Below are positions 1-5,868 of a stretch of 7,274 nt of DNA, in pieces. Location of the stretch: assembly GCA_013151655.1 (NCBI GenBank), contig JAADHX010000401.1, positions 1-7,274 of the forward strand, in the 5' to 3' direction. The notes beneath the pieces were generated by a model. That model worked only from the letters and a program-made list of their open reading frames with translations, did no database searches and was not told the origin of the DNA. Position 1 is the stretch's first letter. Each line of letters begins with the position of its first letter. The position numbers and the translations under genes are program-made. The DNA comes from Actinomycetota bacterium. GTDB taxonomy: Bacteria; Actinomycetota; Acidimicrobiia; Acidimicrobiales; Poriferisodalaceae.

Positions 1-2
1 GT

Positions 3-107
3 GCCTGCGCAAAACACAACCGCCACAAAGAAACCGGCTACACCGTCCACCGCAAACCCGACGGCACCTGGAACGTGATCAGACCCGACGGAACCCGAAT
101 CACCTAA
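3..107 (+). CDS. HNH endonuclease-like protein (DUF222/HNH family), C-terminal fragment
   Basis: Only the last 34 codons are present; the gene enters from the left edge and stops at TAA 105-107. The reading frame gives a Cys followed by KHNRHK (ACAKHNRHKETGYTVH), then PDGTWNV and RPDGTRIT at the end. A Cys-x-x-His/Asn cluster followed by a basic stretch, 'GYTVHR', 'PDGTW' and 'RPDGT' is the usual tail of actinobacterial DUF222-HNH endonuclease proteins. In these the Cys and His belong to the HNH zinc/metal fold, and the Trp and Pro-Asp-Gly form a terminal beta hairpin. Full-length members are about 400-500 residues, so more than 90% lies outside the window. The other two plus-strand frames give no such pattern. 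The family is often multicopy in actinobacterial genomes and its function is largely unproven. The gene converges on the large minus-strand operon. Family assignment rests on a short stretch, so confidence is moderate. Confidence 0.68.
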   Translation, partial: ACAKHNRHKETGYTVHRKPDGTWNVIRPDGTRIT

Positions 108-353
108 ACACCCGCAGCCCAAACTGCCCAGTTCCGAGGCCGCCCAGAACTGCTGAGTTTGAGACAACAGGGTGGCGTCGCCCACCCAACGTCGGAGGTA
201 GCGGGTGCGACATGCCCACCCAAAGATCCTGATGGGTGTACCGACGACTCGAACCGATTTGGACCCGAAGGGTTCACGGTGAGAGCGGCGGTACGACCAG
301 CGGGATCGTCCCACCCTCACGCCACACGACCACTAACCCTTGGAACTACTCGT
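108..353. other. Non-coding gap between convergent genes
   Basis: These 246 bases separate the HNH tail (plus) from the end of the six-gene operon (minus). Besides the inverted repeat at 120-161 there is a second short hairpin: GGGTGG at 170-175 pairs with CCACCC at 182-187 across a 6-base loop. It too lacks a clear T-tract. A 74-codon plus-strand reading frame (159-383) runs through the gap and into the neighbouring gene. It has no recognisable domain or convincing ribosome binding site, so I do not call it. No tRNA or known RNA was recognised. Confidence 0.5.
120..161. terminator. Imperfect inverted repeat, candidate terminator downstream of the HNH gene
   Basis: CAAACT at 120-125 pairs with AGTTTG at 156-161, and CAGTTC at 129-134 pairs with GAACTG at 147-152. 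The two 6-bp stems are separated by a symmetric 3x3 internal loop, and the apical loop is 12 bases (135-146). It begins 13 bp after the HNH stop codon and lies between two convergent genes, which suits a (possibly bidirectional) transcription terminator. There is no clear run of T after it on either strand, so it is not a textbook intrinsic terminator. It could instead be a repeat or a protein-binding site. Confidence 0.4.
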
Positions 354-896
354 CTAGTCGTTATCTGGGTTAGTGGGCGCTGAGCCCGTGTTTCCGAGCG
401 CATACACAACCACGACCACTCCAGCCAGGGCCGCAACACCAATCATGGCTGCGACCAACGACCTGTCCGAGTCGCCGACAACCGAGGCCAGCACGACCAC
501 CGAAAGGGCCCCAAGCGCGATGTCGAACAAGACCCAGGTGGCCCTGGCCAGCCTGACTTCGGGCTCGACCCAGATATGGCGACGCTCCGACGCCGCTGCT
601 AACAACGCCACAATAACCACCCCGACACCCACAGCCCCGGCCCCCAAGGCAACCTTGCCTGGAGCGGCTAGCGCCCACGCCACCACTAGTCCGACCAGCC
701 CGCCGGCAAGCAACGACCCGCTCGAGAGCCGCACCCCTAGACCAATCACCACAGTGCTGATCGCAGCAACCATCGCCAACGCAGGCTGGCCAGAGGTCGC
801 GATCGCAACAACCGCCACCACCGGAATACAGACAGCGAACAAAACGCGGATGTCGGCCAAAGCTCGGAACTCTCGTGCAACTCGAGTCGTTGACAT
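354..896 (-). CDS. Polytopic membrane protein, last gene of the MoxR/DUF58 operon
   Basis: Encodes a 180-residue, very hydrophobic protein. From the ATG, hydrophobic stretches lie at about 18-33, 38-56, 60-79, 83-101, 120-140 and 147-167, giving five or six membrane helices. A polar loop at about 102-118 (ERRHIWVEPEVRLAR) carries several Arg, and the C-terminal tail is polar and acidic (NPDND). I place the start at ATG 896-894 because it forms a TGATG junction with the stop of the DUF58 gene (TGA 898-896), typical of translational coupling. A TTG at 905 would add three residues. No named family is recognised. Membrane proteins of this size often end actinobacterial MoxR/DUF58 loci, so a structural part of the same envelope complex is the reasonable inference. 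It stops with TAG at 356-354. Confidence 0.8.
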   Translation of the reverse strand: MSTTRVAREFRALADIRVLFAVCIPVVAVVAIATSGQPALAMVAAISTVVIGLGVRLSSGSLLAGGLVGLVVAWALAAPGKVALGAGAVGVGVVIVALLAAASERRHIWVEPEVRLARATWVLFDIALGALSVVVLASVVGDSDRSLVAAMIGVAALAGVVVVVYALGNTGSAPTNPDND

Positions 897-2278
897 CAGC
901 GCCAACGCATCGAGGTGGTCGCCTGGTGTCGGCGCTGCGCTTTGTCCAGAGCCACAGCGAGGTCCATATCCAAGTCGACGTGATTGACGGTGATTCCTCG
1001 CTCTCGGAGCACCCCATCGATGTGGGCATCGTCGATCAGGCGCAGAGACGCGGCTCCCCGTTCGAATCCTTCGTTTTGGTCTCGGTATCGAGCTATCAGA
1101 TCGGCCCCAAGCCTCATGACAACTACGTCGCGTTGCTGGCGTCGCAGCTCAAGTAACGACGGCGGCAACGAGGTATCGATCAGCGGAGACAGAACCACCA
1201 CGGTCGCCGACCGCGGGATATGACGCACCAGACCAATACGCAACGGCGTTACTCCCGCCCTGGGATCCGAACGCAGCAACAGATCGACGATCCGATCACG
1301 CTGCCGGCTGCCGTCGCCGAGACCTAACACCCCTATCTGCTGCGCCAGAACCACCATGCCGACCCGATCGCGGTCGCCCAGGTGATCTCTCGCGATTCCG
1401 TCGGCTAACCGGACTGCCTGGTTGGCCAAGGCTTCGCCTGCGGTGCCGCCATCGGCAATGAGGTCAACCACCAAGACGAGGTCTCTGGCTCGTTCGACGT
1501 GCCTGGTCTTGGTCCACAACGCGTTGCGTCGGGCACTTGTGCGATGGTCGAGGTCGCGCCACCTGTCGCCATTCTCGTAAGGTCGGCTGGAGTGATACTC
1601 GACTCCGTCGCCACGGCGAGTTGCCCGATATTGTCCGGGTCTTGGCGAGGTTTTCTGCACGCCGAACCGCGATTGGGCCGGCACCAGCGCTGGGTGCACC
1701 CATACCCGCGAAATCTGGTGTGTCATTGACGACCAATGGACTAGCCCAATTGGTGATGGCCAGGCGATCGACTCAATCTCCAACCCGCAACGTCCCCACC
1801 GCTCGCATTCGATGGTTACCAACTCGACTCGCTCGATTCCTGATTTCAGTTCGATTTCTGCTGTGGCAGCACCGTTGCTGAATCCCGCGGCAATCCGAGC
1901 ACCGCCAACGGCTCGAATCGTTAGCCTCAGCGATCCCGATCGAGGCGAAAGAAGTCGAATCTCGACATCGACGAAGCCGCCTTCGTTGACCCGCGTACGA
2001 GCGATCGACGATGACACCGAAATAGCTGGTGGCGGCGCCATGACTACGTCGAGCGCAAGAACCACCAGCGCCGGAGCACCCACTAGCACCAGCCATGCTT
2101 GTTGGGTCATGGCGGCCATAACGATGGTCGTCAAGCCAACGGCCACTAGCGGAGCGACCGCAACCGACGCCTGACGTTCCCAACCGGTGTTGGACCGACT
2201 TGTTTGGGTCTGGCTAGTTGTAGGCCGAGTCGACAGGCGCACTCGACGTTCTCGCCGGACTGGCTCGCTCGTTGTCAC
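896..2278 (-). CDS. DUF58 domain-containing membrane-anchored protein (degenerate vWA-like)
   Basis: A 460-residue protein of typical DUF58 length. Residues 1-35 are Arg/Thr-rich and likely cytosolic. Residues about 38-80 form a two-helix membrane hairpin. Residues about 85-200 look like a beta-sandwich, including 'ERWGRCGLEIES' and 'SPIGLVHW', which match the usual RG-x-y and dPlGL strands of the family. The DUF58 signature follows at about 223-262: GDGVEYHSSRPYENGD, then RDLDHRTSARRNALWTKTRHVE. A vWA-like fold continues with LVLVVDLIADG (267-277) and GDRDRVGMVVLA (301-312). The MIDAS position reads D-L-I-A-D instead of D-x-S-x-S, so classical metal coordination is probably lost. The GTG start at 2278 overlaps the MoxR stop (TAGTG), and no Shine-Dalgarno is obvious, consistent with coupling. 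Its likely role is partner or adaptor of the MoxR ATPase at the membrane. Confidence 0.92.
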   Translation of the reverse strand: MTTSEPVRRERRVRLSTRPTTSQTQTSRSNTGWERQASVAVAPLVAVGLTTIVMAAMTQQAWLVLVGAPALVVLALDVVMAPPPAISVSSSIARTRVNEGGFVDVEIRLLSPRSGSLRLTIRAVGGARIAAGFSNGAATAEIELKSGIERVELVTIECERWGRCGLEIESIAWPSPIGLVHWSSMTHQISRVWVHPALVPAQSRFGVQKTSPRPGQYRATRRGDGVEYHSSRPYENGDRWRDLDHRTSARRNALWTKTRHVERARDLVLVVDLIADGGTAGEALANQAVRLADGIARDHLGDRDRVGMVVLAQQIGVLGLGDGSRQRDRIVDLLLRSDPRAGVTPLRIGLVRHIPRSATVVVLSPLIDTSLPPSLLELRRQQRDVVVMRLGADLIARYRDQNEGFERGAASLRLIDDAHIDGVLRERGITVNHVDLDMDLAVALDKAQRRHQATTSMRWR

Positions 2279-3273
2279 TAGAGCAGATCGTTCGGGGTCG
2301 GCGCTGCCACCCTGGTGAGAATCGACTCAACCACGCGTTCTGGTTGTACGCCATCGATCCACAGCTCCGAGGTCAATATGAGTCGGTGGCCAAGAACCGC
2401 GGCTGCCGCGGCCTTCAAGTCATCTGGAAGAATGTGGTCCCGGCCCTGTCGCGCCGCCTTGGCCTGAGCCATTGCTACCAAACCAATCGATGCTCTCGGA
2501 CTCGCCCCCAACCGCACGCCAGGATCGTGGCGTGACTCGTCCACAATCCGTACCGCGTAGTCGATCACGGCATCATGCACCGCTACGGCTGATGCAGCGG
2601 CTCGCATTCGACCCACAACTCCCTCACGATCGACCGTGTGTCGCGCATGGTCGGCCTGATCAGATGCCGCCTCGGATCGGTTACGAATCAGGTGGCGTCG
2701 CACAACTTCGGCTTCGTCGTCGCGTTCGGGATACCCCATCGAAGTACTAATCAGGAAACGATCGAGTTGAGCTTCTGGCAACGAATACGTGCCGTCCTGG
2801 TCGATCGGATTCTGGGTCGCTATAACAACGAACGGATCTGGAAGCCTATGGGTGGTTCCATCGACGGTGACTTGACCCTCGGCCATCGCCTCCAACAACG
2901 CTGACTGGGTCTTGGCTGGGGCTCGGTTGATCTCGTCGGCTAGAACCACATTGGCGAAGACCGGTCCCGGATGGAACTCGATCGTGTGCTCGGCCGGATT
3001 CCAGATGCTCGCCCCAGTTACGTCGGCCGGCATGAGGTCAGGGGTGAATTGAATCCGCGAGAAAATCAGGCCGCTGGCGTCGGCAAACGACTTTGCGAGC
3101 AGAGTCTTGGCCACACCAGGTACATCGTCGAGAAGGACATGGCCCCTGGCCGCTACGGCGTCGAGCAACAGTTCGATGATGGCCCGCTTGCCCACTATCG
3201 ATTGTTCGATCTGGCCGATCACCGCTGAGTAGTCAGCCGAGCTCGAAGGCGCAGGGCTATCGGGTGTGATCAT
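2278..3273 (-). CDS. MoxR family AAA+ ATPase
   Basis: A 331-residue cytosolic ATPase, the usual length for MoxR. The Walker A loop is DDVPGVAKT at 49-57, with Lys56; Ala before Lys is the normal MoxR variant. Walker B with DEINRAP is at 108-119 (Asp113, Glu114), sensor 1 is in IATQNP (Asn155), and the arginine-finger motif LPEAQLDRF is at 165-173 (Arg172). The sensor 2 region is GASPRA at 256-261, followed by the C-terminal lid helices. All catalytic residues are intact. The family forms hexameric rings that act as chaperones for assembly or metal insertion of partner proteins, usually with DUF58/vWA proteins. ATG 3273-3271 overlaps the upstream stop (ATGA) and has the best ribosome binding site in the operon, AAAAGGAG at 3286-3279, five bases away. 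This suggests that the ATPase is made in higher amounts than its neighbours. Confidence 0.95.
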   Translation of the reverse strand: MITPDSPAPSSSADYSAVIGQIEQSIVGKRAIIELLLDAVAARGHVLLDDVPGVAKTLLAKSFADASGLIFSRIQFTPDLMPADVTGASIWNPAEHTIEFHPGPVFANVVLADEINRAPAKTQSALLEAMAEGQVTVDGTTHRLPDPFVVIATQNPIDQDGTYSLPEAQLDRFLISTSMGYPERDDEAEVVRRHLIRNRSEAASDQADHARHTVDREGVVGRMRAAASAVAVHDAVIDYAVRIVDESRHDPGVRLGASPRASIGLVAMAQAKAARQGRDHILPDDLKAAAAAVLGHRLILTSELWIDGVQPERVVESILTRVAAPTPNDLL

Positions 3274-3887
3274 CGGTGCTCCTTTTGGAGAAACTCAACA
3301 CACTCGTCGAGCGCTTGCTGGACGTCGACGTGTTTGTCTGATCGAGGCGAACCCATTAGTAGCTGGGCGGCGCTAGGCCCAACCACTGCCGCGACCGCAG
3401 GAGTCGAGCCAGTGTCGTCGATGTCGAGAGCGAACTGGCGAGCCAGTATTGGTCCCAAAGCCCGACCAATGCGGGGCCGGAGGTCGGAGTCGATCTCGGA
3501 AGTGTCGCGGCGCAGCCTCGCCAGCAGCACCCGGTTTGAGCTGCAAGCCAGCCTCGGAGCATCCAAGGGATCTTCACGAACCCAGCCACGATCAGGCCTC
3601 ACACCGAGCCGCTCGACCAAGGCCGGGCCAGCGGCAACTACGACCAACATGATCGACGTCAGCGTTAGGAACAAGACTGCGCCAGGTACCGACGCCTTAT
3701 CGGTCAAGAGATTCGCGACAGCTATCACCACAAACACGAGAGCGAACGGTACAAAACGACCGAAGTCTTCGGCCTTGAGGGCGAGCGGGACCGCCGATGC
3801 AGCTTCGCCGGTGTCGAGGGTCTGGTTAGCGGCGCTTTGGGTTGGTTCCCTATCCACTTTGGCCAGCTCCAACGGTCGCTTCGACAT
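3270..3887 (-). CDS. Two-helix membrane protein with soluble C-terminal domain, MoxR-operon associated
   Basis: A 205-residue protein if it starts at ATG 3887. Residues 1-40 are polar. Two membrane helices lie at about 43-63 and 68-90 with only a short TDKASVPG turn between them, forming a hairpin. A soluble, probably cytosolic domain follows at about 91-205. It contains an Arg-rich segment (NRVLLARLRRD, LRPRIGRALGPILARQF), an acidic patch (DIDDTG), a 'GPSAAQLLMGSPRSD' stretch and a final amphipathic helix. No named domain is recognised, though proteins of similar plan sit beside MoxR and DUF4129 genes in other actinobacteria. An alternative start is GTG at 3857: it has GGAG at 3870-3867 nine bases upstream, shortens the overlap with the DUF4129-like gene from 38 to 8 bp, and gives 195 residues. 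The ATG lacks a visible ribosome binding site, so the start is unsettled. The stop overlaps the MoxR start (ATGA). Confidence 0.8.
   Translation of the reverse strand: MSKRPLELAKVDREPTQSAANQTLDTGEAASAVPLALKAEDFGRFVPFALVFVVIAVANLLTDKASVPGAVLFLTLTSIMLVVVAAGPALVERLGVRPDRGWVREDPLDAPRLACSSNRVLLARLRRDTSEIDSDLRPRIGRALGPILARQFALDIDDTGSTPAVAAVVGPSAAQLLMGSPRSDKHVDVQQALDECVEFLQKEHR
3279..3286 (-). promoter_or_regulatory. Strong ribosome binding site for the MoxR gene
   Basis: On the minus strand AAAAGGAG lies five bases before the MoxR ATG. It is inside the coding end of the preceding gene, and most other internal genes of the operon show no comparable site. Confidence 0.75.
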
Positions 3888-4746
3888 CTAGGCTGCGGCC
3901 AGACAGCTGGGCCGCTATGCGCTGAAGTGTTTCTGCGGCGTGGCCGCGGAGAGTCCCGAGCCGTCGGGCAACTCCGAGCGTCTTCGAACCGTATGCAGCC
4001 CTTTGGTAGATGTCCAGAAGCACGAACACATCGTCGCTGGCGGCCCCTAGTTGCGCGAGCACGCGGCCAAGATGTTCGGCTGCGGTCTCGAAGTCGAGGC
4101 GCTCGTGGCCTGCGTCGGCAAGCAGAGCTTCTAGCCGTGAGTAGGTAGCAATGATGGCCGAGCGATCGTCGGCTTCGTTTGCGTCGAGCTCGACGGCGAT
4201 CGACGCTATCGAATCCGACAACGCAATCACGGGTGGCGCCTTCTCGCTTGGCCTCCGGGCGTAGCGCCACACAAGGAATCCGGCCACGAGCACCACAAGA
4301 AACGCAATAGCACCGACCGGTCCCGGAATATTGCCGACCGTCACGAGCCTGTCCTGTGCCGCCTCGCCAAACCCGCCGTCGCTCGATTCGATCAGCGGAC
4401 CAACAGCATCGCCAGAAATGATGGCGATGATCATGACCAAGATGGCCACGATGCCAAGCGCTCCAAGCACTGCTCGTTTGTTGGTTAGGGCGAGACCAAG
4501 CGCCAGAACCAGCGCCAATACAGCAATCGCGCCGCCGAAGATCACTTCGAGCACGCTGATCGAGCCGACATCGGGGGAAATGCTCGAAGGGCTGTCGCCG
4601 ATCTGGTGATCCAGCTCACCATCCCAACGGCTACCAATCATGACGGCTCCCAGAAGCAGCACAAGCACCGCGACAGTTGCGACTCTGCGGATCGCAACTC
4701 TGGTCGTGATCGGGAGGCCGGCTAGCCATGACCGAAGCGAGGTCAT
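3850..4746 (-). CDS. DUF4129-like membrane protein
   Basis: A 298-residue protein with an N-terminal helix at about 22-38, an extracytoplasmic acidic/Ser-rich loop (39-65), helices at about 66-86, 92-110 and 144-161, and a cytosolic C-terminal domain. At 195-253 it reads RSAIIATYSRLEALLADAG, then ERLDFETAAEHLGRVL, then VFVLLDIYQRAAYG. This matches the DUF4129 plan: Tyr-x-x-Leu-Glu, an Arg/Thr-x-x-Glu element, then a Tyr-x-x-Ala-x-Tyr-Gly helix. DUF4129 often sits beside transglutaminase-like, MoxR and DUF58 genes; here only the last two are present. I chose ATG 4746-4744 because it overlaps the stop of the upstream oxidoreductase gene as ATGA. The frame is open for 89 more codons upstream, but that part is Arg-rich antisense of the oxidoreductase gene and not credible. 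It likely supplies the membrane scaffold for the MoxR machine. Confidence 0.83.
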   Translation of the reverse strand: MTSLRSWLAGLPITTRVAIRRVATVAVLVLLLGAVMIGSRWDGELDHQIGDSPSSISPDVGSISVLEVIFGGAIAVLALVLALGLALTNKRAVLGALGIVAILVMIIAIISGDAVGPLIESSDGGFGEAAQDRLVTVGNIPGPVGAIAFLVVLVAGFLVWRYARRPSEKAPPVIALSDSIASIAVELDANEADDRSAIIATYSRLEALLADAGHERLDFETAAEHLGRVLAQLGAASDDVFVLLDIYQRAAYGSKTLGVARRLGTLRGHAAETLQRIAAQLSGRSLDVEATVGAGQSG

Positions 4747-5765
4747 GTCTCGATCGTTATCAGAGAACCACCGCCGGCAATGGACCGATAACACGCGTCG
4801 ACCACCAGGTGAGCACGCAATGCGGTCCGCAATGGCGGTGAGGCGGGACGGTTGTTGCTGACGGCCTCGATGAAAGCCCCATCGGGGTTCTCGCCAGCCC
4901 CCGGCGACACCTCGGTGGCGAGTTCTAGAAGGTCGGCGCCGCTGACCGTGGTCGTCTCGTCGCCATTGTTCCATGCCACTTCGCCGAACCACTCGCCGGT
5001 GAGCCTGGCCCACAGCTTCGTGCCGAAGACCTCGACATGGCGGTTCGAGACACGATCGATCATGTCATGCCATATCGAAGTTAGCGTCGCATGCAACCCA
5101 GACTCGAACACCGCCGAGACAATCACAGAGTCTTCGATGCCCTCAATCTCATGCACGTAGCGGGCCGTCGCCGACACTGAAGTGATCGGGCCGTACATCC
5201 ACTCGAGAAGGTCTATGTCGTGGATCGAGTGTTCGATCAGAACGCCTGCACCGGCCTTGTCGACATCGGCGCGCCACGTCGAGGCGTAGCGTCCCTGAAT
5301 TGGCAAGAACTGGTCGTCGCGGAAAATCACGGTCTGGAGCTGTCCGGCATCTGGATGGAGCGACACATGCTTGAGAAGGTGAAACACGGGAGATCGCCGA
5401 AGCACCAAACCGACCTGATTCACCACACCGCCAGATTCGACCGCCGCTACCACCCGCTGAGCCGAGTCGTAATCGACACCGAGCGGCTTTTCGCAAAAGA
5501 CTGCCTTGCCTGCGCCAGCAGCCAACTCAACCAGATGTTCGTGTTCGCTGGTCCAGGTGCAAACGTAGATCGCATCGCTGTGAGCGATCACATCGGCGGC
5601 ACTGCTAGACACCCGGGCGCCAGTGGCAGCGGCGAATCGGTCGGCCCGGTCTGGGTCGGTGTCGAACACCGCCGACCAAGTCATGTCGGCCCCAGACGCC
5701 CGCAGGCTCTTGGAGTGATACGTGGCGATGTTGCCCGCACCGAGGAAACCGACTCTGACCGTCAT
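4743..5765 (-). CDS. Gfo/Idh/MocA family NAD(P)-dependent oxidoreductase
   Basis: A 340-residue soluble enzyme of normal family length. The N-terminal Rossmann fold carries the dinucleotide motif GFLGAGNIA (6-14), and the Asp in VFDTDP (about 35-37) suits NAD(H) binding. The catalytic-type EKP motif is at 92-94 (FCEKPLG). The second half has the family signature AGAGVLIEHSIHDIDLLEWM (171-190); Glu178 and His182 are the likely active-site acid and His. Family members oxidise or reduce hydroxyl groups of sugars, inositols and related polyols; the substrate cannot be read here. ATG 5765-5763 is the right start: the GxGxxA motif begins five residues later, and AAGGTGG (5780-5774) sits eight bases upstream. 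The open frame upstream to 5981 is antisense to the hydrolase gene. It is the first gene of the operon, and its TGA overlaps the next ATG, so it is co-translated with the membrane/MoxR set. Confidence 0.93.
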   Translation of the reverse strand: MTVRVGFLGAGNIATYHSKSLRASGADMTWSAVFDTDPDRADRFAAATGARVSSSAADVIAHSDAIYVCTWTSEHEHLVELAAGAGKAVFCEKPLGVDYDSAQRVVAAVESGGVVNQVGLVLRRSPVFHLLKHVSLHPDAGQLQTVIFRDDQFLPIQGRYASTWRADVDKAGAGVLIEHSIHDIDLLEWMYGPITSVSATARYVHEIEGIEDSVIVSAVFESGLHATLTSIWHDMIDRVSNRHVEVFGTKLWARLTGEWFGEVAWNNGDETTTVSGADLLELATEVSPGAGENPDGAFIEAVSNNRPASPPLRTALRAHLVVDACYRSIAGGGSLITIET

Positions 5766-5868
5766 ATTCGCGACCACCTTAGGGCGTCTGGTGGGTAGGT
5801 GCGTCGGGCGTTGTCCAGGACTATGGTGCGCCGACAGCCGCAGTCGTTCGAGAAGTTGAGGTCCACCG
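5766..5868. promoter_or_regulatory. Divergent intergenic region, presumed promoters for operon and hydrolase
   Basis: These 103 bases lie between the divergent starts of the oxidoreductase operon (minus) and the hydrolase gene (plus), so both promoters should be here or overlap the coding ends. The hydrolase has GAGG at 5858-5861, seven bases before its ATG. A TATGGT at 5822-5827 (ACCATA on the other strand) resembles a -10 element, but I see no well-spaced -35 partner on either strand. I saw no clear operator palindrome. The promoter call is from gene layout, not from strong motifs. Confidence 0.45.
5774..5780 (-). promoter_or_regulatory. Ribosome binding site of the oxidoreductase gene
   Basis: AAGGTGG on the minus strand lies eight bases before ATG 5765. 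It fixes the start of the first gene in the operon, against a longer open frame. Confidence 0.7.

Noticed and set aside
240..262. tRNA-like T-loop (GGTTCGAGTC on the minus strand)
   Set aside because: The flanking bases do not form a T-stem and no acceptor, D or anticodon arm is found at the right distance.
373..987. A 204-codon plus-strand open frame opposite the last operon gene
   Set aside because: It is Ala/Thr/Pro-rich low-complexity sequence antisense to a good membrane-protein gene with an overlapping start; no domain or ribosome binding site.
370..1029. A 219-codon minus-strand frame overlapping the last two operon genes
   Set aside because: Gly/Cys/Arg-rich composition typical of an out-of-frame shadow; the competing frames give coherent DUF58 and membrane proteins.
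3334..3891. A 185-codon plus-strand open frame
   Set aside because: Antisense to the two-helix membrane protein; Ser/Arg/Thr-rich with no recognisable motif.
3725..4270. A 181-codon minus-strand frame, highly Arg-rich
   Set aside because: Shadow of the DUF4129-like gene in another frame; extreme Arg/Ser content and no hydrophobic segments.
4747..5013. N-terminal extension of the DUF4129-like protein by 89 residues
   Set aside because: It is Arg-rich antisense-like sequence within the oxidoreductase gene; ATG 4746 gives an ATGA overlap and a normal N-terminal membrane helix.
5220..5798. A 192-codon plus-strand open frame
   Set aside because: Antisense to the oxidoreductase gene, which carries clear catalytic motifs in the other strand.
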